Part shown: positions 35,770-47,400 of the stretch, piece after piece
How positions within the stretch are numbered: the first letter of the stretch is position 1
How the letters are laid out: each line of letters starts with the position of its first letter
NCBI GenBank assembly: GCA_027924645.1
Contig: BSBN01000829.1
Coordinates: 6,696,001 to 6,760,000 of the forward strand
Reading direction: 5' to 3'
Source of the DNA: Cunninghamia lanceolata
Lineage: Eukaryota; Streptophyta; Pinopsida; Cupressales; Cupressaceae
DNA length: 64,000 bases
Translations under genes and position numbers: made by a program
Notes under the pieces: generated by a model
Database searches by the model: none
Told to the model about the DNA's origin: nothing
What the model saw: the letters and a program-made list of their open reading frames with translations, nothing else

Positions 35770-36802
35770 TGTTGAAAATTAAGGTATCTCAACCTGGGTA
35801 ATTCCTTGTATTTTTACATTGTATTTATTTATTTATTGCCTATTTTATTAATTGGATGCAAATCCTATGTTGTCATATTGTGGGAGTTGGCACAGTGATG
35901 TGTCAGCCTACATGGCATATGACCACATGTAATTTTGTCCTCACATGAGGAGATAGGCATCCCACTTGATGGTAGGAATATTTTGCCATGTGTTGGCATC
36001 TTGGATGTTATATAAGGGAATATTGACCAAAACGGTCATGACAGATTCCTATGACAAAGTTATGACATGTAAGAGTCAGAAATAGGTGATTCTATGACAG
36101 GTGAAGACATGTGTCGAAGAGCATCTTTGGGCACCCCAAAGTGGACTATGACATGTTGTAAGAGAATATGCTATTTATAGCCTATGTATGATAGATTCTC
36201 TTACAGTTGTAAGTTATGACAGCTATGACAGATTCTATGACAGTTGTAAGAGTCATAAGAGCATTTGTCATAGCCCATTTTAGAAATAGGTGACCTCCTT
36301 GGGATGGGGTGACTTCTCAAGTGTCAGGAGCATCCTACAATGTTGGACAAGTGTTCATAGGCATGGGTTTTGGGCCATGAGGCCATGTTGGACACCCATC
36401 CCAATCTGGAGCCATTTTTGCCTTGTATTTGTTATATAAACAGGTGTTTTTGAGAGAAGGACTACAATTTTGATAGGTACTGTTATGCTACTGGTTTGTC
36501 TCTAGATACAAGTGTTGAAGATGCCTAAGAACTTGCATTGCAAGTGTATTGTAAATCATTTCAGTTTTGATAATACATTGTACAGGTTTTGGAGTGTGGG
36601 GTTTTTCACCCGATAAGGGTTTTCCCCATGTATATCTTGTGTCTCTCTCTTCTGTCTCATTTCTAAGTGTATGTGTATTGCTGTAATATCTCTATTAGTG
36701 GATTAACATAGCTATAATTGTAAAGATAAAATTAAATTTGCACTCTCCTCCCCTCATTAGATTAGTGTAGGAAATGATTTCCACACACCTAGTTTCCTTT
36801 CA
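35770..36802 (+). repeat. 3' LTR of the copia element
   Basis: 1033 bp, starts TGTTGAAAATT and ends CCTTTCA, followed by the GTTAT target duplication. Confidence 0.96.
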
Positions 36803-36807
36803 GTTAT

Positions 36808-36950
36808 GTGCTTTAATGGTTGATTTCATGCTTTCCTTTCTTACTACAAATTAAATGCACATGCTATATGGAATGAATGTTTAAATGCTTAAGTGGTTTC
36901 AAAGAGTAGTGATTCACCCTCCCCCCCCTCAGTATTCTGGGTGTTCAACA
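36808..36950 (+). repeat. 3' LTR of A3, second part
   Basis: Resumes the A-family LTR after the copia insertion (GTGCTTTAATGGTTG...) and ends GGTGTTCAACA, like the A1 LTR ends. A run of C (~36921-36929) sits where the A1 LTRs also have C runs. Confidence 0.88.
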
Positions 36951-37436
36951 ATCCTTCCCCCCCTTTCATTGCAATTTTTACTTTAGTAGTCAAACTTTGC
37001 AGGCCTCTAACTTTCTCATATTTGCTCTATTTTTTTGGTAGTTTTTTATATGGGATAGAATTTTTTAGGATTCATAATGGTGCAATTGGATTTTGATTTT
37101 GGTGCCTTATTTTTCTAGAAATTGTAGATCTTCACCCTTGTTGTTGAGCAGTTCTCATTTTAGAAACTTCTAGGGCTCCATTTGGGCTCATACAGTAATA
37201 TTTTTGAGTGATTTTTTTTAAAAGTACATAATTGTATGAGTACTTCTCAGATCTGTCATCAGTTTGATCTATTTTTACATAAAAGTTATACTTTCATTTT
37301 AAGGCCTATTTTTACATTTGCATTATACCAAGATCAAAGACCACTTTGTTGTTTTGGCTAATGGCAATTGTAATTGCACTAAGTCTAAAGTTCCAAGATC
37401 ATAATTTGCTAGGGGATTCTTGTGATTAATTGATTT

Positions 37437-37448
37437 GGGGGGGGGGGG
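37437..37448. repeat. Homopolymer run, 12 G
   Basis: Twelve consecutive G on the plus strand. Confidence 0.95.
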
Positions 37449-37526
37449 AGTTTCTTGGTGTTTTTTTCTTTTGATGGATTTAGTCTCTTAATTGGTCTTG
37501 TGTGTAATGAAATTTAATGAGTAATC

Positions 37527-37946
37527 ATGGGTATCTCAAAGCATCCAGTTATAATTGAATTAAAAAGAGGAAATTATAAGTCTTGGCGAGATGGTATGCT
37601 AACATATTTTAGATGGCTAAATCTTCTGTCCTATCTCTATGAACTTGTTCCTCAACCCGAATCATTTGATAAGTGTATGGTATGGTATGAAAAGAATGGT
37701 TATGTAGTAGCATTTAGTAGTTTAAATGTCGACTTTGACATGTTGAGTACATTGACATGGATTTCATCCCCTCATACTCATTGGACCAAACTTTGGGAGA
37801 TGTATGGTGACTTGGATGAGTCTCCATTTCCAAAGGATCCTATTGCAGATTGTTTAAAACTTCTTGATGTTTTTCTACCATATGATTTTCAAACAACTAT
37901 GAAGCTTGATGAATGGAAAGAACTTGAATTTCTAGATGACATATAG
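37527..37946 (+). pseudogene. copia-type gag N-terminal relic
   Basis: ATG at 37527 gives 139 codons: ELKRGNYKSWRDGMLTYFRW resembles the opening of copia gag proteins (a grasped NY.SW block), and the spacing of a Trp-rich central helix and TKLWEMYGDLDE fits their core. The frame ends at 37946, and broken, partly open sequence follows to ~38960. It lacks a knuckle and pol. An alternative is an unrelated host fragment. Confidence 0.45.
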
Positions 37947-38989
37947 TCTTTTTACAAGTCTCCTTCAAAGACTTCATGCAATCCAACATTAGTAGCTATT
38001 TCATATTTTCATACTAAGCCATCTTTTGTGGACACATCATTCAAGGATGAATAATGTAGTCTGATGGCATGCATTAAGATCTCATTTCCTCCATCATCAC
38101 CTATTGCTCCTTTTGAGTCCATTGTTTCTTCTTCCAATGATTCAGTTTAGCTTAGCATGTTTATTGTCTTTCAAATAAAGCTTTGTGGGATGAGTATTTG
38201 ACAAGTATTTCAGATTTGTTTTGTGAGTCCCATCTTGCAAACTTTGAGGACACTATCAAGGACATTTATCTTCTCCTTAATGTTAGCTCTTATGGAATTG
38301 CATCATCTTCTTTAGATTTGATGAGGGAACCTTCATACCCTCTTGTTATTTCTTCTCCTCTTCACTTGTCACAGTTTGGCATTGAGTTATGTAGCATTTA
38401 GAGGACTCTTCTTCATCTTTGGGTCATGTTCTACATCAGTTTCCACTTGGTTCTGGATTGTCACTTTCATTAGTTAGGCATGTAACTCTTGATTTGGTTG
38501 TGGAATCTTTCAGCATCGACATGGAGACACATGAGTAGTTTTTAGACACATCACACTTCATGAGACTTCTTCCATCATCTCTTGTTTTAGAGTTGGATTT
38601 TCTTCTGTACATACACCAATGGATTGGTTTTTTCTTCCCAAGGAGAGAAATGTTGTTTGTCGGTTTGGATTCTTTATGGTATTCTTCTTCAAGAATTCAC
38701 CATTAGCACAAGAGCTACTTCATTTTGGGGGGACATCTTGTCTCATTATTTCCCTCTTATGGGGGCACTTTTGATTGTATATTCATGATGGATGGTGTAC
38801 TTGGGGTATTGATGGTGAGTCCTTCAATTACTCCATCACTTATACATATTTGTTTGCATGTTTTCTCTCTTTTGGAAAGGGGTTTTTCGTATGGGTTTTT
38901 CTCCTTTACTCCATTTGTGAGAGATTGTTTGTACATGAGTACCTAACATGAAGCTGTATTTGGGACCCATCTTTGCATCTTTGCATTTG

Positions 38990-39435
38990 TCTATTTCTCC
39001 CTAAGTTGCACTTAAGGGGGTTTTGGTATGCACATAGGTGTTCCCTATCAAGTTTTTCCCTTTTTAGTGTGAGTTCAAGGTACTTTATCTAACTAGTTCC
39101 TAGTTAGGACCTATTCACAGTTCACAAGTTAAGTTTACTTAGGTAGTTAGGGCATTTATTATTTTTGTCTCATGTCATAGGATTAGAACACTTGCTATGA
39201 TCACATTATGTCCTACCTCTCAACCTTGCCTATATAAGCAAAGTATCTCATTGTACATTTCAAGTGTATGAAGTCAAACTTTGCATCTTGTAATATATTC
39301 ATCATTATTCTTGGAAATAAAGAATTTTTATTGCTTTTCTCTCTTGTTGTGGAAGGTTGTTTTGATTGTAGGTGATTGTGGGCTTCCTTGAGTCCATTGG
39401 TGACTCTTACAACCCTAGAACCATTGTGAGGCACT
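38990..39435 (+). mobile_element. Candidate LTR (solo or 3') of an unassigned element
   Basis: A purine tract CTTAAGGGGG (~39012-39021) is followed by TTTTGGTATGCAC, a TATA-like CCTATATAAGCAAAG (~39229), and AATAAAGAATTTT (~39318), the order expected of an LTR with promoter and poly(A) signal. No second copy is in the window, so it is tentative. Confidence 0.4.
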
Positions 39436-39521
39436 TATAGACCAGAAAATTGGCTCAATGACCAATCGTTTGAATGAGAGATAAACTTCTATTTATAGCT
39501 TTTTCTTTTTTGTGCCCTACA

Positions 39522-40167
39522 TCATTTACAAAATTTTGATTCAAGAAAGGAAATTAGACATTGAATGTGCTCTGGGTTTCCAACCACCAAATCCATGGAA
39601 TTCATTCCATCTTCATCATACACCACCGAATTAGCCTTTGGAATTTTACCCTTGAAATGAACAGTGTTGGTTGGGTGGGAAAATTGCCTATGAGAAGTAT
39701 CAGGGTTCAAATTTGGCATTAATGGCATTTTGGGAGGTTGTTGGCATGTTTTGGAACATTTCAGAAAATTTTGAGAGTTTTGTGGGAATTTGAGGCGGAA
39801 CATGACATTAGATAGGATGTGAGTAGGTGGAGGATGTCCAATGGAAGAATTTTGTAATGGAATGATGAGGAACTTTGCATTGGAAGTTGACGTAAGGATA
39901 TGAGGAGATGAGTGACATCTAGGCGAGATATCAAGAAAATTAGGCATATGGAAGAAATGTGGGAGAATGTTGCAAGACTAGATATGGGGTATGTGAGGCA
40001 CATCCTACATCATATTGAGTTTTTTCAAAGTGGAAACCAATTGAATCAAAAGTACGAAAGGGAGAAAAAAGGAATGTAGAGTTTGATATAGGAATATGAT
40101 TTGTGAGAAAAGAGGGAATTGCTAGAGTGCACCTAGATTCTACAAAAGTTAAAAAGTGCAAGATCAA
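39522..40167 (-). pseudogene. Unrecognised proline/serine-rich ORF
   Basis: On the minus strand two overlapping frames, 40167-39940 and 39947-39522, read as one protein with a frameshift (SPTF... joins ...FHMPNFLDISPR). The second holds HPPPTHILSNVMF, KTCQQPPKMPLMPNLNPD and VVYDEDGMNSMDLVVGNPEH. No family recognised. It may be part of a retroelement or a host fragment. Confidence 0.35.
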
Positions 40168-40169
40168 AA

Positions 40170-41775
40170 GAATGAAGGGGGAAGGAGATTGTAGGGAAAT
40201 GATCTAGAACTGGATGCAAATAAGGAAGGGATTGTAGGATCTAGTCAAAAATTTGCAAATGAGATTAAAGGACACGAGTGAGTTGGAAAAGGCTTGAAAG
40301 ATGATTTGAAGGAAAATGATGTGAAAGTAGAACTAGATGTAGGATGGAGGAACATGTAGTAGCCAATTAAAAACCATAATCTTGTAGCAAGGTGAAAAGC
40401 TACAAAATACAGGAAATGCTAGAAAATCACAAGGAAAACCACCAGGCTTGGAGTATTTTTGGAATGTATGCAACTTGAACACATAATAAGCATATTGGGG
40501 ATGATAAGGAACAAAATGTAGGAAAAATTAACTAAAGGAATAGCCCATTTAAAGTATCACAGTTGGTTATCTATGATGAGCAAAATTGGACAAGTGCAAC
40601 AAAGTGGGACTAGACTTATGACTTTTGTAAATTCAAATTGGGTCCCAACACAAACTATTAGATATCTAATCCTACTAGATATCCAATAATGCATGTGTAT
40701 GTAATCTTGATCACATATGTTGTCAATCAGATATCTAGTCTAGGTTGACCAAATATTCGGTCTTGCCTAAAAAGTTGGTGCCCAAACATTGTTACTTTTC
40801 CACCCCCATTTCGTTGCTCCCACCCAAGTGATGGAAAGGAATTATTCAGATGGACCTACATTTAGGACCCTTCTACAGTGTGGCAATCTCCTCCAAAAGT
40901 TTTTGTTATGTTTTCTCCTGCACAAATGCTCCATATGGACAAAACTATCTTTTGGTTAAATAGTCTAGAGATTACCAAGGTTTTTAGTTTGAGGGTGTTG
41001 ATTTTGGTTAACTGTAAGACTATGATGGGAGATTTTACTATAGATAAATTCACTCAAGATTAGATTTTCCATGTCCAATCCTTCATGAACATGAGGCTAA
41101 ATTATTTGTTGGGGTTGTTAACCAAATCCTACAGTAGTCTAAATGTGATGATCCAATTTATGGTTTTTAGGAGGATATTTTGGTCTTAAGGAAGGAAAAC
41201 TACATTGTGTTTCTCTAGAAAGGAAATTTGACATCCTTATACAAGGATCTGGTCATAGATATCACATTATCAAGATCACCCATAGGAATAATAAGGTGGC
41301 AAATTCTAACTAGTTTGCAATGTCATCTTTGTTGGATGGCATTCTATGAGGGGAAGAAATTTTTTTAAGGTTAACCCAAGGGTGTAATCTCCTTATCAAG
41401 AGAATGGATCACAAAAGAAGCAACAAGTTTAAGGTCAATAGTATTAGCAATACTACAACAATTACAATTGGAGGAGTAGGAGGTGGAAAAGTTGTTGGCT
41501 CTACTTTAGGATCTTTAGATCACTAAGATGGGAAGCTCTTATGTTTATCAATTGATATTTTATGGCCCCATTAATTATAATTCTAGGTAGGTTTGAACTT
41601 TTAAAATTTTGGTTTCTTGGTTGGTTGTGCCCTTAGTTGGTTAGTTTGTATGTGACTCTAGTGGCTTGAATCTTCTAGGGTAAAAGTACTTGATTTTTAT
41701 TAGTGTTAGTTGTTCCCTTTTATTTGTATTTTTTATTCATTCATTTTATATTCATGGGAAGGGACTTAATAGATG
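40170..41775. other. Stretch without recognisable genes
   Basis: Short plus-strand open pieces at 40878-41063 and ~41230-41560 show no motif I recognise. A purine-rich GGGAAGGGACTTA (~41756-41768) lies just before the LTR-like start at 41776. Confidence 0.4.
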
Positions 41776-42700
41776 TCACAACCCTTATTTTCAATAATCA
41801 AATATTAAATTAATTATTATTATTTAATCCTTTGTCGACTAATTTCGACATGTGTTTGTGTGTGCGATAAGGACACTCTCTCACTCTTTCGATGAGGAGA
41901 GAGTATCATTGAGGCAGAGGGCACTTAGCCAACTAAAGGTGATTTCATGTGAAGGGACTTGTGCACACACCACATAGTTTCATGTAGACTTAAATTGAAT
42001 TAATATGTGTGATTGAATTTATGCCTTTTTTTTTTGCAAATAGAATAATAAGGTAGACTGAATTAAATAATTAGTCACTATAGAATTATTAATTACATTA
42101 CTTTTACATTCTAATTTTGAGGAGTAGAATTAATTTTGATACCCAGTCTTAGTAAATACTAATTTCCTTATTTCAATTAATCGTTCAACAAAGATTCTCT
42201 TATTTTATTATTGTTTGAGTAATTGTCTTCTATTTTTGGCCACATGGATGAAGTGGTAATATGGAAATCTTGAAAATATTTATTTCATTAAAATATTATG
42301 GGGACTAATCAAGTAGTAAATGGAAGAGATAATGGGAAAGAAAAGATATGTGAATTGAATGCATTTAGTTCCCCTTCCTGAGCGTGTATTTACAAGGGAT
42401 TCTCCAAATAAATTTTAAATAAGAGTTTTTGTTCAAAGAAGAGGTTCTCTAGCTTAGTCTCTCACCTTCTCAAAGAACTCCATCTATCTTTCTCTCTTCT
42501 TCTTCATCTATCTTCGGGAAATTCTCAGCATTCATAAACACGAAATGACAAAAGGGATTATACACTGTAGGAGCTTAGATTAGGGAATTTAATATCCTCT
42601 TCCTAAGGTATCTCTGGAGAAATCAAAACCAGGAGAAAACTTGTGGTTCCTTCCAACTCTTTATCCCATGCATCAAAAGGTTCACAAGATCTTCATATAT
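41776..42700 (+). mobile_element. Candidate LTR, Ty3/gypsy-like
   Basis: Begins TGTCACAACCC after a purine-rich tract and runs as AT-rich sequence with a CACTCTCTCACTC block and an AATAAATTTTAAATAAG segment. The minus strand of ~3440-3620 shows weak similarity. The right edge is unclear; PPR-related sequence starts near 42740. Confidence 0.4.
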
Positions 42701-42739
42701 TGTTTTATGTTTATTTGCATCTAAATATTCAATCCATCT

Positions 42740-42946
42740 TTCCAAATTTTGGTTGCATGTCTATCAGAGTATTCCCAACTTTTTATCAGCCAAACCTACA
42801 ATTTACAATTGCTTGAAAGATTCAAATGCCTTTTTAACAAATCCATTTTGTGCATATCCTACAAATCATTTGTTCCATGAGATTAAATCTCTCTATGGCA
42901 ATTGGCCAACAGTTCGTATGCCTTGAATGTGCTTACACCTGCCATT
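42740..42946 (-). pseudogene. PPR protein fragment, downstream half
   Basis: The minus strand from 42946 encodes KAYELL, then RDLISWNK, FVGYAQNGFVKKAFESFKQL, a typical PLS-type pentatricopeptide repeat with stops and frame changes. It continues the fragment at 44226-44480, from which it is separated by the TRIM-like insertion. Confidence 0.75.
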
Positions 42947-43286
42947 TGTTGGGTGGTGAAGCCCAACCGTTACAACCACCTCATTCATTTCTAGCACTCC
43001 CACGATGAGGCTAAATATAGTGTCTTTGTGGTTTATTAATTTATTGGCTATTATTAGTCATTAAGGGAGTGGAGTGTATTTGCTAGAAGATCTATATATA
43101 GCAGTGATATGTTGAAGCAGTGTTGTATTCTAGATTTAATAGAAAAGAGGAATCCCATTCTGTTTGTGGATGTAGCCTTCATGGTGAACCACATTAAAAT
43201 TGTGTTCTATCTTGCATATGTGTATGTGTGATTGATTTGTTGGTTTGCATTTAGTTTTATTTTTATCTGCAATTTTATTGTTTACA
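42947..43286 (+). repeat. 5' LTR of the TRIM-like element
   Basis: 340 bp, TGTTGGGTGG...TTGTTTACA. Confidence 0.95.
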
Positions 43287-43342
43287 ATTGGTATCAGAGC
43301 TTGGTTAGAACCAAGGAGGAGTTGTGAAAAAAGTTGAACAGA

Positions 43343-43843
43343 TATGGAAGAGAGCCCCAACTTGGATGATTGGGTTCAAGCTCTCATGTCTATGTCCCAT
43401 GGCTCTGGAGAGAGTTTTGATGAAGTGGGAGCTATTCATATAGATGATGAAGTTGATTCTGTTATTAAGGAGTTTCTTGGTATGTTGGAACCTGACAGTA
43501 ACATTGAGTAGATACAAGAAATAAAGAATGATTCTAGTACTCTGTGTATAAGAAAAAAGGTTAGATTTGATTTGCCATAGGAAATAGATGATGCTCCTGT
43601 CTATTTGGTTGTTGAAGTTCTTATGAGTGACTGTGATCTTGATTCCCCAAGCAATGATGTTGGCCTTGGCAAGGCAGTGGAAGAGACCGCTTTGTTTGAG
43701 AATAGTGATGCCTAGAATGGCAGAGTTGTGGACATGGATTCTATTGGTGCTTTGGAGGAGATTCATTCGGAGCTTTCTTGAACAGAAATTGACGAAGCTA
43801 AAATCTTCGTTGGAGCTGATGTAACATTACAAGTGGAAATGTA
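43343..43843 (+). pseudogene. Acidic ORF inside the TRIM-like element
   Basis: ATG at 43343 (MEESPNLDDWVQALMSMS) opens one frame of ~165 codons to near the 3' LTR, interrupted by four stops (TAG x3, TGA x1) but no frameshift. Readable parts: VGAIHIDDEVDSVIKEFLGM, VRFDLP, SDCDLDSPSNDVGLGKAVEE, IDEAKIFVGADVTLQ. It is Asp/Glu-rich and unlike gag: no zinc knuckle or protease motif. It may be a captured host-gene piece or a shrunken gag. Unrecognised. Confidence 0.5.
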
Positions 43844-43885
43844 GGGGATATCTTGGCAGCACTAGTTGGACTTCAAGTGGGAGAT

Positions 43886-44225
43886 TGTTGGATGGTGAAG
43901 CCCAACCATTACAGCTGCCTCATTCATTTCTCGCTCTCCCACGATGAGGCTAAATATAGTGTCTTTGCAGGTTATTAATTTATTGGCTATTATTAGTCAT
44001 TAAGGGTGTGGAGTGTATTTGCTAGAAGATGTATATATAGTTGTGATATGTTGAAGCTATGTTGTATTCTAGATTCAATAGAAAAGAGGAATCTCCTGTT
44101 GTTTGTGGATGTAGCCTTCATGGTGAACCATGTTAAAATTGTGTTCTATCTTGCATCTATGTATGTGTGATTGATTTATTGATTTGCATTTAGTTTTATT
44201 TTTATCTACCATCTTATTGTTTACA
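43886..44225 (+). repeat. 3' LTR of the TRIM-like element
   Basis: 340 bp, TGTTGGATGG...TTGTTTACA, after the purine tract. Confidence 0.95.
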
Positions 44226-44480
44226 CCATTTGCAATTGCTTGAAAGGTTCAAATGCCTTTTCAACAAATATCTTTAAACTGTTTGTGTGCCATTGCATTG
44301 GCTTGAAAGTTTCTAAAGTCTTTTCAACAAATCCATTTTGTGCAGTCCTACAAATCATTGCGTTCCAAGAGATGGCATCTCTTTGAGGCATTCTGTCAAA
44401 CAATTTGTGTGCCTTGTCTATGCTTTCACATTTAGCATACAAGTCTACCTGAGCATTTCCAACTTTCTATCTGTATAAAA
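44226..44480 (-). pseudogene. PPR protein fragment, upstream half
   Basis: An open minus-strand frame (44442-44221) reads MYAKCESIDKAHKLFDRMPQ, RDAISWNAMI, then NGFVEKTLETFKPMQ and a second FVEKAFEPFKQLQMV. This is a PLS-class pentatricopeptide repeat (organellar RNA-processing family) with a partial internal duplication of the second helix. Only about one and a half repeats remain. I infer a pseudogene fragment. Confidence 0.85.
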
Positions 44481-47400
44481 AAAACCCTGCCTTCAATATG
44501 CCCATGGATGTCCATAAAGGTCGTGGTAATCTAGTTTACATCTTGTGCTAATCCCAATCTTTGCTTTATAAATTGCCATGTACATTGTTTCTTTTTTTAA
44601 ACCATTTGATGTTTATCCTTTTAATGTTGCTATTATTATTTAAGACTATATTATACTCTGAGATGATTCAACACTTTGCATGCATGTCCAACTGGAACTT
44701 CATCTCAATGATACATTCGATTCCATTTGTGCTCTGGATCTCCTTAAAACAACAATTATGTTATTAAGCATAATAAATGTTTGACGAGTTTTTAAACAAA
44801 ATAATTGGGATTAAACTTGCGTGACACACACACATGTATATATATATATAGCTTCTTGTTGTTCACAGTGTCATTGTATGTGTTTCTTTGTCTATCCTTA
44901 CAAAATAAATTAGATTCTTGTTTTTGTCACGTGGTATCTTCCTGTAGCAGCAACTCCCTATGCAGTAGCTCGTCAAGCCAATAGCTCTTTCCTTATTTTT
45001 GGAAGCTTTTATTAATTTTCCTTTTGTGAATCTCTACATTGGAAGAGGTTGATTAAGTGTTTTTTTCTTTCCATTTTTGTAAATGTTTTTAACTCTAGAC
45101 CCTTCGCAATCTATAGCGACCATTCTAGCTTTATTTATTTGTCATAGACCAATAATTGCTTGATATGAAGAGATCGAGTAAACATTCAAAGTTATGCAAG
45201 AGCTTCATTGGTGTAGATTTAATTATGATACCAATAGGATCAGATCATATACGTGTATTTTTAGATGATATGATATTAGTTAAGAGCTCATTGTTTTGTG
45301 GCTGGCATCTTCTTTCTTACCTTTCTCTTGTTAATTTTGGATTTTCATTTCTTGTTTAAGAGTGGTTTAAAATAGACTAATTAAGGTAGTAAACTTTTGA
45401 ATCAATGCTTTTTTAGTCTAAATGTCCACGGGAAAGACGTAGTCACATTTAAGTTTTGGAAAATAGGTAGCCTTTCTTCTAATAATCCATCAAATCTTCC
45501 CATTGAGATTCATTGTGTTTGTCTAGCCTTGGAGGTAGTTAAATAATCCATTGAAGTCAACTTTTCCAAGACATTACCTTATATCTTGTTTAATTAAGAC
45601 TAGATATTGTAAACTTAGGGTAAATTTTGGGTACTTTAAACAAACATAATTTGTAAGATAATATTATCTTTTAGATTGTTGATTAGTAAACCTAATTAAA
45701 AAGTAATTCTTTCTCACTTGATTTAGTAAGAAGAAATGACACTTGGTTTTAACTAAAGGAATGCAATATCTTCCTTAATTTAAAATAAGGAATTGATAAA
45801 TATTGGTAAATTTATCATAACTACAATCAAATTCAATTTATTTGGAGAATTTGATTTACTTAGAAAGTTGACAATATGTTTGTACCTTTAGTATAGTATT
45901 GAATTGTAAAAAATGATCATCTAATTTTATTTTATGAATTCTTCAGAGTACCTAATTAAATGATATCAGGTAGTTAGATTTTAGACTTTGGTATCCTAAA
46001 TTTAAGCTATGAATTTGTGAATAGATTCTATGCATTTAAGTAGCCATGATTATATTCATGATTCTTATTTTTACAATTGTTTCTTTTAAACTGTATGCCT
46101 AAACTTTTGAATCTATCCCTGTTCACCTGAGTGAGGGCAACCGAAACTGTTTGGAGAACTAGACCCTAGAAAGGGTTGCATACCCACTTGATCAATCCTA
46201 TGAAACTTTTAAATGACATAATTTATGGTATATATATTTGCATTTATTTAACTACATATTATTGTTTTCACTTCAATTGTTCATATGCTTCCATGACAAG
46301 ATGTATGGTATATTGCTTAAGTAAGTTATCTTTCTTACGATCTTGTATGCATCATTGGATGTTGTGAATGTATTTTCTGTTCTTACATTTCTATATGATG
46401 AGTTAGAGAAAAAGCATGGACAGTTGTCGAACATGGAACAATAGAGAATGGTAGGTTTCTATTCATAACCTATATGCCCATCAAGAGCTTAAAAGATGTT
46501 TTGGTCAAAGCTTGTCAGTCAAATTAGTATTAGTTACTATTTGATATTTTATTTCTCTATGCCATATCATGATATTAGATTAGTATATGCATTTAACGCA
46601 TGCTATAGAGATGATAGATATATCATGTTGGACTAGATTCCTTCACCCATGTTGGCTTCAGTTCACTAGACCCCTCACAAAGGGTCGAGTTTCTCCATTC
46701 TAGAGGAAGATTGAGAAGGCATGAGCCTCGTGGTGAGGTGGTAAATTGCCTTGATGATGCTCTCTCTCCGCTAGATTTAGTGTTGAAGATATGGTATGGT
46801 ATTGAAGACATTGTGTGGTGCAGTGTTCTTTGTATGAGCCTATATGTCTAGATATTGCAAAGGCATAGTCCTCTTTATTAAGCTATTTCATTAGCTAATG
46901 TATTGAATCATATTTGATTATATTGATGAAAGTATTTTTCATGAGTTGTAATATTTATGGGAAAATTTTAATTCATCTTTTTTCCACACTATTTTATGAG
47001 AATAATATTATTTTATTCTAGTTTCTTAGATGGTTCTTACAATAGAACCCACATTTACTAACTGAAAGAAATATTATAGTACTATCACCATCACAATTTG
47101 GTAAATAAAATTAATACTTGATCATCAATCACAATAATTTTGTATATATTCATATAATGTAACATAATAAGTATTTCTCAAATAAAATTACAATACTAAT
47201 AAACTAAGATAATGTATTGAATCAATATTGAAACATTATATAACTATCTCAAGCTAAATCTTAAATATTGCAAAGGAAAAAAAAGATAACAATTTTTTTC
47301 CTACATTTGGCAAGTTTTATGATTACATTAAAAAACCAACTTTTAGTAACAAATTAATTTAGAGTTTTTCAATTAACATTGATTTTCTTGATTGTGATGC

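Larger units (their letters stand above)
30524..36802 (+). mobile_element. Complete but decayed Ty1/copia element
   Basis: LTRs 30524-31571 (1048 bp) and 35770-36802 (1033 bp), both TG...CA, flanked by a perfect 5-bp duplication GTTAT (30519-30523, 36803-36807). Internal order gag, protease, integrase, RT, RNase H identifies Ty1/copia. About a dozen in-frame stops and three frame changes make it non-coding today. The LTRs are about 92% alike over the first 350 bases by eye. It sits inside the 3' LTR of A3. Confidence 0.97.
27705..36950 (+). mobile_element. Element A3: 5'-truncated family A copy, 3' LTR split by a copia element
   Basis: From ~27705 the sequence follows A1 from ~7020 (end of gag) through ORF2 to the purine tract, then a 3' LTR from 29168 (TGTTGGAAAC). 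The LTR is interrupted at 30523 by the copia element and resumes at 36808, ending GTGTTCAACA at 36950. The 5' LTR and most of gag are missing. The TATA-like box (30070-30078) and AGTGAG repeats (~30270-30410) are retained. Confidence 0.85.
42947..44225 (+). mobile_element. TRIM-like miniature LTR element carrying an ORF
   Basis: Two LTRs of exactly 340 bp (42947-43286, 43886-44225), flanked by a perfect CCATT duplication (42942-42946, 44226-44230). PBS TGGTATCAGAGC at 43289-43300, purine tract AAGTGGGAGA at ~43875. The interior is only 599 bp, too short for gag-pol; it contains an acidic ORF. Both LTRs have a TATATATAG box (~43093, ~44032). The LTRs are about 90% alike by eye. It is inserted in a PPR pseudogene. 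Confidence 0.95.

Noticed and set aside
46617..46849. Stop-free plus-strand frame of ~77 codons
   Set aside because: Coding-like but no start, splice context or recognisable motif, so it is only mentioned in the stretch description.
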